A DNA stretch of 64,000 nt from DATFES01 sp035457725 (lineage in GTDB: Bacteria; Pseudomonadota; Alphaproteobacteria; CACIAM-22H2). The stretch's first letter is position 1. Every line of letters begins with the position of its first letter. The stretch lies in assembly GCA_035457725.1 (NCBI GenBank), contig DATIBC010000044.1, forward strand, positions 1 to 64,000, written 5' to 3'. A program made the position numbers and the translations under genes. Below are positions 1 through 7,403 of the stretch, one piece after another. The notes below the pieces were generated by a model. That model saw only the letters and a program-made list of their open reading frames with translations. It was not told where the DNA came from and did no database searches.

Positions 1-254
1 TCATAAATAACGCCCACGTTGTTTTGCGCCGCGATATCGCCACGCTCAGCCAACCGCACGAACTGCGCGAGTGCAGCCCGACAATTGCCCGCGTCGATTA
101 ACGCGAATGGCTGCTCTAAGCCTACCGCGCGAACCAACGACGCCTGCCTGGACGACGAAGTCACGGGGGCGCAGTCATCAGGACCGGCGGCTGCAAACGG
201 CTGAAAAGCCAAGCACCCGGCTATTGCGCCGATCGCGATGACAATGTGCCGCAT
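1..254 (-). CDS. Secreted Sel1-repeat protein, N-terminal part (runs off the left edge)
   Basis: The reading frame opens with an ATG at 252-254 (minus strand), preceded by an AGGA ribosome-binding sequence about 7 bases upstream, and stays open to base 1, so only about 84 residues are visible. The first 23 residues form a Sec signal peptide (hydrophobic IVIAIGAIAGCLAF, then an AAAG cleavage region). Residues 55-84 match the first half of a Sel1-like/TPR helical repeat (alanine-rich helix, LAERGD, then AAQNNVGVIY). Sel1 proteins are periplasmic or surface helical-repeat scaffolds, often in signalling or envelope stress. The C-terminal part and the true function cannot be seen. Confidence 0.75.
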   Translation of the reverse strand, partial: MRHIVIAIGAIAGCLAFQPFAAAGPDDCAPVTSSSRQASLVRAVGLEQPFALIDAGNCRAALAQFVRLAERGDIAAQNNVGVIY

Positions 255-568
255 GAGGTCCTGCCTTCGATCAGTCCGGCGCCTTTCGATCATGGAAAAA
301 GAATAGCCGAACGTCGATCGTTCCAGAAGAAAGTCGGCGTATTTGGCGCATTCGAGCGGGTCACCAAGCGACCGCGCGACACGGGGCCGCGGGCCAGACC
401 GCCGATGTGTCCGCGCGACTCACGGTGAGGCGGCTCAGCCTGACGAGGACGGCCGACGAGGGACAGGGGATTTGTGTGTCGATCCCACCCGATCGGGAAC
501 CTGCGCCAGCGCCACCACAAATCCCTGCGACGGGTTGAGAGCTTGAACCCCGCATTTCAACTTGCCTG
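255..568. other. Intergenic gap without a supported gene
   Basis: This 314-base stretch lies upstream of the Sel1-repeat gene and downstream of the secreted protein gene at 569-1150, both on the minus strand. Short open frames exist on both strands, but they have no ribosome-binding site and only arginine-rich, low-complexity translations typical of chance frames in GC-rich DNA. It probably holds the Sel1 gene's promoter, but no clear -35/-10 pair was found. Confidence 0.5.
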
Positions 569-1150
569 CTACTTGAAACGGTTCCGCTCCGAGATCCGCG
601 CCGCCTCGGCGATCATTTCCCGCAGCTCAGCGAGTTGATCGATCGAGATAAAAACGCGCGATTTCGCGCCGATCCCGCTGGCGACCGAAGCTGAAATGGC
701 CTTGTTCGCCCCATTAAACACGACGATCTCTAGCTCGCCCTTGGTCTTGTAATAGGCTTCGAAGTTTTCGTGCGCGGTGATGCCGCTGGTCGCTTTCATG
801 ATGTGGTCGATGCCATCGAGCATCTTGTCGATCTCATCGAAGTCGACAAATGAATTGCTCTCGCGCCCGGCCCTCTCCGCCTCGATGACTTCCACGGTGA
901 TGCCGAAGGTGGACCTGCCAGTCGAAACGTCCCTTAGCGACATCGCCGACAGGCCAACGGTGCCGCCAAGGTCGGAGCGAATCTGGCCGACTCGCGTAAG
1001 GCCCAAGATTACCACTGTGTCCGTCGCGCGTGTGAACTCCTCGATCTGCGTGCGCGGCGCGTCTGCGCGGAGGCCCTGCGCGAGGCTCGGGCTGTCAGGA
1101 AATCCGAACAACGGAACCAAAATCGACAAAGGAATTGCGCGCCTGACCAT
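569..1150 (-). CDS. Secreted hypothetical protein
   Basis: A 193-residue protein starting at an ATG with a strong GGAGG ribosome-binding sequence about 7 bases upstream. It begins with a signal peptide (RRAIPLSILVPLFGF, cleavage probably after SLAQ near residue 25). The mature part is mixed alpha/beta without cysteines, with a central aspartate-rich helix (FVDFDEIDKMLDGIDHI) and a C-terminal charged helix. I recognise no family. Export to the periplasm is inferred from the leader. It stands alone on the minus strand and is divergent from the DUF4239 gene that follows, so the two may share the 1151-1363 promoter region. Confidence 0.7.
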   Translation of the reverse strand: MVRRAIPLSILVPLFGFPDSPSLAQGLRADAPRTQIEEFTRATDTVVILGLTRVGQIRSDLGGTVGLSAMSLRDVSTGRSTFGITVEVIEAERAGRESNSFVDFDEIDKMLDGIDHIMKATSGITAHENFEAYYKTKGELEIVVFNGANKAISASVASGIGAKSRVFISIDQLAELREMIAEAARISERNRFK

Positions 1151-1363
1151 GTCCGGCCTCCGATGGCGGCTCGAGCAGCAACGCTAATCGAGCGGCACGA
1201 GCGACGCCAGACTTATGCAGTTCACGATAGGCCGCCCGATGCGACGCCCTGGCACGACGACAATTTCAGTACGACGGGTCGCAAATCCTTCCCGCGCTTG
1301 CTGCAGCGTTCGGGTAACGGCAGGATGCATCTTGGGGTCATCATCACCGACGCGCGGGCGGAT

Positions 1364-2134
1364 ATGAACTACGCCATTTGGTCAATTTTGTATGCGGCCC
1401 TCTTGCTCCTTGGAATGGTCGCAGCGGGAGAAATCGGCCGGCGAATGGCTACTCGCCGCGCCGAACGCGCGGCGGATGCGGGCGGGTACGGGATAGGCAT
1501 CGTCGACAGCGCGGTGTTCGCATTGTTGGGCTTGATCATCGCCTTTACATTTTCCGGCGCGGTCACCCGGTTCGACGCCCGGCGCCAGCTGATCGTCCAA
1601 GAAACCAATTCGATCGGCACGGCCTATCTGCGACTGGACTTGCTGCCCTCCCAAAGCCAACCGGCATTGCGCCAAACGTTCCGGCGATACGTCGACTCGC
1701 GCCTGCAAGTCTACCGCTATCTTCCGGATCTCGTGCATGCCCGAGCCGAACTCGAGAACAATAAGCGATTGCAGGCCGAGATTTGGACTCTGACGCTCCT
1801 TGCAGCACGTGACGCGCAAGCGGCGACGATGCTGTTAGTACCGGCGTTGAATGAGATGTTCGATATCGCCACGACACGGACGCTGAGCGCGTTGGTGCAT
1901 CCTCCTCCGATTATCTTCGCCATGTTATGCGGCTTGGCCGTGATCGCGTCGGCGTTGGCCGGATATGGAATGGCTCGATCGACGTCGAGCGCCTGGCTTC
2001 ATCTGGTCGCATTTGCCGTGGCCACCTCCTTTGCGTTCTATGTCATTATCGACATGGAGTTCCCCCGACTTGGGCTCATTCGGGTCGATGCGTTCGATCA
2101 GGCGCTGGTCGACCTTCGGGCAAGTATGGATTGA
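1364..2134 (+). CDS. DUF4239 (bestrophin-like) integral membrane protein
   Basis: About 256 residues from the chosen ATG at 1364, which starts directly at the first membrane helix (YAIWSILYAALLLLGMVAAG). An in-frame ATG at 1325 is also possible. A second membrane segment (VFALLGLIIAFTFSGA) is followed by the family's conserved stretch FDARRQLIVQETNSIGTAYLRLDLLP, a soluble region of about 100 residues, and two C-terminal membrane helices. This arrangement matches DUF4239 proteins, which resemble bestrophin-type channels in layout; substrate and function are unknown. It sits alone between hypothetical secreted-protein genes. Confidence 0.75.
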   Translation: MNYAIWSILYAALLLLGMVAAGEIGRRMATRRAERAADAGGYGIGIVDSAVFALLGLIIAFTFSGAVTRFDARRQLIVQETNSIGTAYLRLDLLPSQSQPALRQTFRRYVDSRLQVYRYLPDLVHARAELENNKRLQAEIWTLTLLAARDAQAATMLLVPALNEMFDIATTRTLSALVHPPPIIFAMLCGLAVIASALAGYGMARSTSSAWLHLVAFAVATSFAFYVIIDMEFPRLGLIRVDAFDQALVDLRASMD

Positions 2135-2348
2135 GGGGTCACCGAGGCCGCCGACGAACCGCGAGCTCCGCGTCCCGGCGCTTTCGCCGGGCTCCGTACA
2201 ATGGACCGTCGGATCTGCCGACCGGACGATTGCGCGCGCGGTTAGTGCGAACTCGCATCCCCGCGGCGATTTACGGGTTTTAAATAAATTGTCGCCTAAG
2301 GTGCGTTTGCGTTTGCCGTGAACGGGTTAACCACATCGCGCCGGCCGC

Positions 2349-3065
2349 ATGAATGCCTTCCTGAAGCCCGGATTGGGTATCGTTGCGGCGGCGCTGTTAT
2401 GGGCTGGCGCCGCGTCGTGCGCCGAACCGTACTCGACTGCGGGATGGGAAGTCGCGTTCGCCCGGCGAGACTTTCAGCTCGGCACCACATTGTCGCAATT
2501 TCGCGCCACGCCCTTCCCCGACCAGGGTGAGTGGCCGGGCGCATTTCCCATTTGCTCGAACGATCCCAAGGCGGAACGCGACATCAATTTCTACGAGGCG
2601 CGGCTTTACGACGAGACCCTACGGCGCGCCGGGCTGGTGAAATGCCGGTATTTTTATCTTTCGAAGGGCGCATCGCTCAGGACGCCGACGCCAGCCGGAT
2701 TGATGCTCGTCGACGTCGGCGCGACCACTGAGTTCTTTTTCCTCAAACCCGAGGGCGCTCAGGATCACATCTTGTTTTGGATCACCTCGGGCGGACCAAC
2801 GGGGCGATTTCACGTCCTCGCCGAGACGTTCATCGCGGCGTACGGTCCGCCGCAAGCCGACCATGTCGAGCGTTGGCAGACGCTGACTGGAACCGCCTCC
2901 GACAACCGGATCCTCGTTTGGAGCAACGAAGCGAGCGAGATGGAGCTGCGCGAACTCGGCGACACGGCACATGTTTTTCGCCTTACCCACCGCCTGAAAT
3001 CGCTTTTTGCCGTTCTTGATCGGCGGATTCAACGGATCAATCGGGACAATTCGCGAAAATATTGA
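2349..3065 (+). CDS. Secreted hypothetical protein
   Basis: A 238-residue protein with a clear export signal (hydrophobic LGIVAAALLWAGAA, probable cleavage near ASC-AEP at residues 23-25). A lipoprotein reading is possible because a cysteine sits at the end of the leader, but the lipobox is poor. The mature region starts with a short segment resembling secreted proteins that bind small ligands (FQLGTTLSQFRATPFPD) and contains further cysteines at PICSND and VKCRYF that could form a disulfide. No family was recognised. The 214-base gap upstream contains an AT-rich patch near 2278-2292 that may be part of its promoter. Confidence 0.65.
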   Translation: MNAFLKPGLGIVAAALLWAGAASCAEPYSTAGWEVAFARRDFQLGTTLSQFRATPFPDQGEWPGAFPICSNDPKAERDINFYEARLYDETLRRAGLVKCRYFYLSKGASLRTPTPAGLMLVDVGATTEFFFLKPEGAQDHILFWITSGGPTGRFHVLAETFIAAYGPPQADHVERWQTLTGTASDNRILVWSNEASEMELRELGDTAHVFRLTHRLKSLFAVLDRRIQRINRDNSRKY

Positions 3066-3181
3066 TCGATACCATCGCTCGTGCGGCGCCCATGCGAGGG
3101 GAACCGCGTCCTTACGAATTATTAGCCGTTTTTCGTCACCCTTTGGCCGATTACCCTCGTCAACTTCGATGGGGCCCGACC

Positions 3182-3544
3182 ATGTCTCAGTTGCTCACCC
3201 GCCGTAACTCCGTTGTTGGGATACTCGCGACACTGCTTGGCGGCTGCGTTTACGAGCGCGACCACGGACCGCCGCCGCACGCGCCTGCGCACGGATACCG
3301 GCGCAAGCATCGCGACAATGTCGTTCTGGTCTACGACGCCGGCATCGGCGTTTATGTCGTCAGCGGACGACCCGGCTACTACTATGATGGAACGTACTTT
3401 TATCGCCCGCACGGCGACGTCTGGCTGGTGAGCGTGTCGGTCGATGGACCGTGGCATAGCGCGGGTCATGACCACGTACCACCGGGCTTGCGGCGCAAGG
3501 ATCGCGACGGCGATCACCCCGGAAAAGGCAAGGGCCGTAGCTAA
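3182..3544 (+). CDS. Small lipoprotein with Gly/Tyr/His-rich region
   Basis: A 120-residue protein starting at ATG 3182. An upstream in-frame extension to 3062 overlaps the previous gene and lacks a leader, so the later start is preferred. Residues 1-22 form a lipoprotein signal (VVGILATLLGGC) with the lipid-modified cysteine at 22. The mature protein is rich in His, Arg, Tyr and Gly. It carries a repeat-like core (VYDAGIGVYVVSGRPGYYYDGTYFYR) similar to small envelope lipoproteins of Proteobacteria with an uncharacterised beta-type fold. The tail is highly basic (RRKDRDGDHPGKGKGRS). Function is unknown; an outer- or inner-membrane anchored periplasmic position is inferred. Confidence 0.65.
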   Translation: MSQLLTRRNSVVGILATLLGGCVYERDHGPPPHAPAHGYRRKHRDNVVLVYDAGIGVYVVSGRPGYYYDGTYFYRPHGDVWLVSVSVDGPWHSAGHDHVPPGLRRKDRDGDHPGKGKGRS

Positions 3545-3696
3545 CCCGCTTCGCGATCATCCGCCGGCCATGCATTGCCAGTGCGGACGAATGACAACGT
3601 AACCCCTCGGGCTTATAGTCGCGTCTGAAATGACGCTGGCTCGGCGGCCGCCAGATTGATGTCTTGGCGGGTGGGCCGCGTCCAAGAGGGGGATCC

Positions 3697-4149
3697 ATGC
3701 CGCGATACACGCTTCTTGCCGCTGCGTTCTGCGTGCTTTGTGCCGCTGGCGCGCAGGCCCAACAGGCCGGCCAATTTCAAACCGGCCGATGCAGCCCGGC
3801 GCCGGGATCGGACAAGTGGCCCGTGGTGCAGATTTACTTCGACACCGGGAGCGCCAAGGTCCGTCCCGCAGACGAGAAGAAGCTGGCCGAGACTGCCAAA
3901 CTCGCCAAGGATAATTTCATCCAGCAAATCTGCCTGATGGGCGTGACCGACAAGCGTGGGGATCCGAAGGCCAACCAGCGCCTTGCCCAGCAGCGGGCGC
4001 GAGCGGTCGGGCAAGAATTGGTCAAGGGCGGCGTCGCATCCGCGGCGATTCTGCTGCAGTCCCTTGGCGAGCCGGGTGGAGCCGTCCTTGGCGGCGTACA
4101 ACGATCCATGCAAGCCGACCGAAGGGTCGATATTCGTTTCGCGCGATAA
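3697..4149 (+). CDS. Periplasmic OmpA-like peptidoglycan-binding domain protein
   Basis: About 150 residues from ATG 3697, preceded by an AAGAGGGGG ribosome-binding region. A signal peptide (YTLLAAAFCVLCAAGAQAQ) is followed by a cysteine-containing linker and an OmpA-C domain: a VVQIYFDTGSAKVRPADEKKL strand-helix start, a central CLMGVTDKRGDPKANQRLAQQRA helix, and an ADRRVDIRF end. OmpA-C domains bind peptidoglycan diaminopimelate. There is no beta-barrel, so this is a free periplasmic or loosely attached envelope protein. The canonical GHTD motif is changed to GVTDK, as in divergent members. Confidence 0.75.
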   Translation: MPRYTLLAAAFCVLCAAGAQAQQAGQFQTGRCSPAPGSDKWPVVQIYFDTGSAKVRPADEKKLAETAKLAKDNFIQQICLMGVTDKRGDPKANQRLAQQRARAVGQELVKGGVASAAILLQSLGEPGGAVLGGVQRSMQADRRVDIRFAR

Positions 4150-4187
4150 GCGGCCTAGGAACGGCGACGCATCCTCCGACTGGACCC

Positions 4188-4565
4188 ATGCTTGAGAATT
4201 TGCATGTCGGCGGTGGAACCCCATCGCCGACGAGTATTTCGGCGATTACCGGCTTCCATGCGCATGTCTATTTCGACGCAACGACGCGGGATACGGCGTG
4301 GGCGCTGCGTGAAACGATTGCGGCGCAATTTCCGTTCATGGTCGGCCGGTTCCACGAGAAGCCTGTCGGTCCGCATCCGCGATGGAGCTATCAGGTTGCC
4401 TTTTCTCCCGCGAGTTTCGGTGAGTTCGTGCCGTGGTTGATGCTGAACCGCGCTGGTCTGACGGTTTTCATTCATCCCGAAACTGGCGACGAACTGGGCG
4501 ACCATGTCGAGCGCGCGTTATGGCTCGGTGAAATGCTCGACTTGAACCTCGACGCACTCAAATGA
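4188..4565 (+). CDS. DOPA 4,5-dioxygenase family protein
   Basis: A 125-residue single-domain protein. The family signature is visible: a GFHAHVYFD strand near residues 22-30, a PVGPHPRWSYQVAF stretch with conserved histidine near 60-72, and the LTVFIHPETGDELGDHVERALWLGE end that carries the third histidine. In plants and fungi this family performs extradiol cleavage of L-DOPA; in bacteria most members are uncharacterised. The histidines in HAHVYFD, GPHP and FIHPE are consistent with metal binding. It follows the OmpA-domain gene by 38 bases on the same strand and may be co-transcribed, with no obvious functional link. Confidence 0.85.
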   Translation: MLENLHVGGGTPSPTSISAITGFHAHVYFDATTRDTAWALRETIAAQFPFMVGRFHEKPVGPHPRWSYQVAFSPASFGEFVPWLMLNRAGLTVFIHPETGDELGDHVERALWLGEMLDLNLDALK

Positions 4566-4874
4566 GCGACATTTCCCGGCTTTGAGTGTGCCACGGTGCA
4601 CATCGTGTCCGGATTCGTTATAATCCTACAGTAAATTATATGGTTTACCCATTATGAATCTGGATTCACTATACATATTATAAATTTTTACACACTTTCG
4701 TCGTACCGTCGACAGGTCATCGCAGATCGAGCAGCGACCTCCTCGCTGGACTGCGTATATCGCGAAGTTTCGGGCCTTTTTTGGGGCACCTCTCCATGAA
4801 CTTCCGCCGACGCCTAGGCGCAACGCCGACGCGTCGGCGTCTTTGTTTGCGCGGCCCCCGCGAGCCGTCGCTCG
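4566..4874. other. AT-rich intergenic island
   Basis: This 309-base gap lies between the DOPA-dioxygenase-like gene (+) and the SAF-domain oxidoreductase gene (-), which converge. Bases about 4611-4700 are strikingly AT-rich for this genome (ATAAATTATATGG, ACATATTATAAATTTTT). They contain an inverted repeat GAATC-TG-GATTC at 4656-4667. Bases 4649-4666 closely match a motif upstream of mucR. A T6 run at 4777-4782 follows a weak hairpin (CGAAGTTTCG), so a short transcript from the AT-rich part cannot be excluded. No convincing protein gene was found. Confidence 0.5.
4823..4840. repeat. Perfect 18-bp palindrome ACGCCGACG/CGTCGGCGT
   Basis: Bases 4823-4840 are self-complementary over 18 positions without a spacer. 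It lies 34 bases beyond the stop codon of the oxidoreductase gene (minus strand), in a convergent gap. It could act as a short transcription stop (weakly T-rich flank CTTTGTTT on the plus strand) or as a protein-binding site. As a hairpin the loop would have to come from opened central pairs, which weakens the terminator reading. Confidence 0.5.
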
Positions 4875-6233
4875 TCAGGTGAGATTGGGCCGCCCGAAAG
4901 CCGCCTCCATCTCGCGTCGGATCCGAACGCCGAGATCGTCGGTGTCGTATGCCACATCGCTCCACTTCAGGCGCTCGCCCTGTTTGACGTCGCGCATCAG
5001 TTTGACCTTGTGCGCGAGCCCGAGCGGCAACATGCCCTCCTTGAGCGACCGCTCGGCGGGTGTCTGCTTTCCCCAGACGCAAAACCCGCCCTCCCCGTCG
5101 AGCATTTCGCCCGCCTTGAGATCGCGCTTGGCGGTCGCCACGACGTCGGAATTGAAGCAAAACGCCGATCCGGTCGGCTCCTTGCGCAACGCCGCCGAGG
5201 CGATGGATATGCCGAGCTCCAGGCCGATCATATGCGTCGGCCGGTAAAGCGCCGCGTACTTTCCCGATTTATCGGGAAGCAAGTGGTATTCCCGAAAGCA
5301 GCGCCGCGCGTAATCGTTGTCCTCCGCCGCTTCGAAGACCACATACGTGCCCATGACGAGGTTGTGCGGAACGTCGCTGCCGTCGCGATTGAGCGAAGAC
5401 GTTACCTCCGTTACCCCTGCCTTCTCCAACACTCCGCCGTCGCTCTTCGGCTTGCAGATGTCGGCGTGCTCGAAACGCGAGGCCGGCGGAAACGAGAGCC
5501 CTTCGCTCTGTGCCTGCAGCCCGGTCGCATTGCAGATCGCCGTCATTTCGATCGCCGATTTCGTGCCGTCGACGAAGCTGTTGAACATCTTCGGATTGAT
5601 CGAGCCGCGATCCTTGATGACCAGGTACTTGTCGAGAATGTCCCACACCGTGTCCGGCGTCGACTGGTGGTAGGTGGGGTGGTAGCGCGTGCCCTTTCCA
5701 GCTGCGACCACCTTGAAGCCGGCGGCGCGCGCCCAATCGACATGCTCGCAGACCAGTGCCGGCTGGTCGCCCCAAGCCAGCGAATAGACGACGCCAGCCT
5801 GCTTGGCGCGGCGCGCCAAGAGCGGCCCGGCGACCGCGTCGGCCTCGACATTGACCATCACGATGTGCTTCCCCTGCTCGATCGCCTCCAGGCAAAAGCG
5901 TATGCCGGTGGTGGGATCGCCAGTCGCCTCCACGACCACCTCGATGCGCGAGTGCGCGATCATCTGCTGTGCGTCATCGCTGATGAATGTGCGTCCGGTC
6001 TTGATGGCGTCGTCGAGCGACGTCGCGGCGAACTGAGAGTCCGGACACGACGCCAAGCGAAGCTGCGAGCGCGCTCGCTCGGGGTTCAGGTCGGCTACCG
6101 CGACCACGTGCATGCCTTCGGTTGATCGCGCCTGCGACAGGAACATGGTGCCGAATTTCCCGGCGCCGATCAGGCCGACGGTCACCGGCCGGCCCTCGGC
6201 GTGGCGCTCCTTGAGCATTCGAGAAAGATTCAC
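4875..6233 (-). CDS. SAF-domain NAD(P)-dependent oxidoreductase (homoserine dehydrogenase-like fold)
   Basis: A 452-residue protein starting at GTG 6231-6233, chosen because a GGAGGA ribosome-binding sequence lies 5 bases upstream; an upstream ATG would add 36 unlikely residues. Near residue 18 is a Rossmann NAD(P)-binding motif (GLIGAGKFGTMF), followed by VEATGDPTTGIR. The middle resembles the catalytic half of homoserine dehydrogenase-type reductases. The C-terminal region (about 365-430) is a SAF domain (VVATAKRDLKAGEMLDGEGG). Members of this family are often mislabelled as flagellar FlgA-like proteins because of the SAF domain. The substrate is unknown; a role in sugar-acid or branched polyol metabolism is possible. 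It is transcribed alone. Confidence 0.8.
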   Translation of the reverse strand: MNLSRMLKERHAEGRPVTVGLIGAGKFGTMFLSQARSTEGMHVVAVADLNPERARSQLRLASCPDSQFAATSLDDAIKTGRTFISDDAQQMIAHSRIEVVVEATGDPTTGIRFCLEAIEQGKHIVMVNVEADAVAGPLLARRAKQAGVVYSLAWGDQPALVCEHVDWARAAGFKVVAAGKGTRYHPTYHQSTPDTVWDILDKYLVIKDRGSINPKMFNSFVDGTKSAIEMTAICNATGLQAQSEGLSFPPASRFEHADICKPKSDGGVLEKAGVTEVTSSLNRDGSDVPHNLVMGTYVVFEAAEDNDYARRCFREYHLLPDKSGKYAALYRPTHMIGLELGISIASAALRKEPTGSAFCFNSDVVATAKRDLKAGEMLDGEGGFCVWGKQTPAERSLKEGMLPLGLAHKVKLMRDVKQGERLKWSDVAYDTDDLGVRIRREMEAAFGRPNLT

Positions 6234-6373
6234 GATTCCTCCGCTTGGTAGCCGCCGGCAATGTGGACGCCCGGCTGAACGAACATAGTATGCATTGACA
6301 ATAGCCCAATCGACGACGACATAAAACGAGGCCGCTCCCACCGTCCCGTTCGACGATCAGGATCTTAGGTGCG

Positions 6374-6799
6374 ATGGAGAACTTCACCCCTTATTCGGCG
6401 CTCGCCGGCGGGGCCCTTATCGGCGTGGCCGCCACCATCCTCATGGTCGTTCACGGCCGCATCGCCGGCGTCAGCGGCATTGTCGGCGGCTTGCTCGGGG
6501 CCAAGGCGAGCGATGTCGCATGGCGCATTGCGTTCCTGGCCGGCCTCATCGCCGGCGCGGCAGCGATGAACGTCCTGGCGGGTTTCGCGGCGCCTATGCC
6601 GGTTCAACGCAACGTCGTGGTGCTGGCCCTGGCCGGCGCCCTGGTTGGATACGGCACGCGTATGGGCGCCGGCTGCACCAGCGGCCATGGCGTCTGCGGC
6701 ATCGCCCGGCTGTCCAGCCGGTCGCTAATCGCGACCGTTGTGTTCATGGCTAGCGCTGCGAGCATCGTTTTCGTCACGCGTCACGTGCTGGATGGCTGA
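6374..6799 (+). CDS. YeeE/YedE family membrane protein, half 1 (sulfur-compound transport)
   Basis: A 141-residue membrane protein with four to five helices. The conserved family motif is GTRMGAGCTSGHGVCGIARLS near residues 93-113, with two cysteines of the kind used in thiosulfate-type transport by YeeE/YedE proteins. It pairs with the next gene after 2 bases; together they form the two halves of a split YeeE/YedE transporter like the PmpA/PmpB pair. Its start at ATG 6374 is preceded by AGGTG. Import of thiosulfate or another reduced sulfur species is inferred from the family and not proven here. Confidence 0.85.
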   Translation: MENFTPYSALAGGALIGVAATILMVVHGRIAGVSGIVGGLLGAKASDVAWRIAFLAGLIAGAAAMNVLAGFAAPMPVQRNVVVLALAGALVGYGTRMGAGCTSGHGVCGIARLSSRSLIATVVFMASAASIVFVTRHVLDG

Positions 6800-6801
6800 C
6801 C

Positions 6802-7245
6802 ATGACCATGCTCGTACCGTTTTTCGCGGGATTCGTATTTGGGGCGGGCCTTGTCGTATCGCAAATGGTGGATCCGGCCAAAGTGCTTGGGTTTCTCGAT
6901 ATCGCCGGCGCCTGGGATCCCAGCTTGGCGCTGGTCATGGTGGGGGCGCTCGCTGTTACGGCAATAGGATACCGTGTGACCTTTCATCATGGACGACCGC
7001 TTGCCGCCGAACGCTTCCAGCTTCCGACGCGGACCGACATCGACCCGCCGCTTGTTGTTGGTGCCGCGTTATTCGGGCTCGGATGGGGTATGGCCGGCTA
7101 TTGTCCTGGCCCGGCGATTGCGTCGCTCGCCTTCGGCCAGACCGAAATTGTCGTATTCGTCCTGGCGATGCTTGCCGGAATGGCCACCTATCGATTTACG
7201 GGAGATCGCCCGGTGAGCGGCCGCTACCCCCAAAGCGCCGATTAG
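6802..7245 (+). CDS. YeeE/YedE family membrane protein, half 2 (DUF6691-like)
   Basis: A 147-residue membrane protein directly downstream of the first half. It opens with a helix (FFAGFVFGAGLVVSQMVDPAKVLGFLDI) and carries the second conserved cysteine motif GLGWGMAGYCPGPAIASLA near residues 91-109. The characteristic short polar loop DPSLALVMVGALAVTAIGY follows the first pair of helices. The split in two short genes with one cysteine-containing pore motif each matches known PmpA/PmpB-type pairs. The two should act as one unit in the inner membrane. Confidence 0.85.
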   Translation: MTMLVPFFAGFVFGAGLVVSQMVDPAKVLGFLDIAGAWDPSLALVMVGALAVTAIGYRVTFHHGRPLAAERFQLPTRTDIDPPLVVGAALFGLGWGMAGYCPGPAIASLAFGQTEIVVFVLAMLAGMATYRFTGDRPVSGRYPQSAD

Positions 7246-7403
7246 GGCGGCGCCGGCGGTCTTACGCCGATCCTTACCGTATTTTCACCAATCTTTCGCT
7301 ACCGTGACCCGGGCGCGCGTTGACGCGCCGGCAGGCTGGTCCAAAATGCCGCCTGCTCAGGGCATCGATGTGCCGATTCGCTTGGGGACGCGGGAGCGAT
7401 CGA

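Noticed and set aside
290..555. Short minus-strand frames in the first intergenic gap
   Set aside because: They lack ribosome-binding sites and show arginine/proline-rich translations typical of random frames in GC-rich DNA.
4626..4823. 65-codon minus-strand frame in the AT-rich island
   Set aside because: It has mixed composition across the AT/GC boundary, no clear ribosome-binding site and no similarity to any family I know.
5010..6125. 371-codon open frame antisense to the SAF-domain oxidoreductase
   Set aside because: The opposite strand encodes a conserved enzyme; the antisense product has no recognisable domain.
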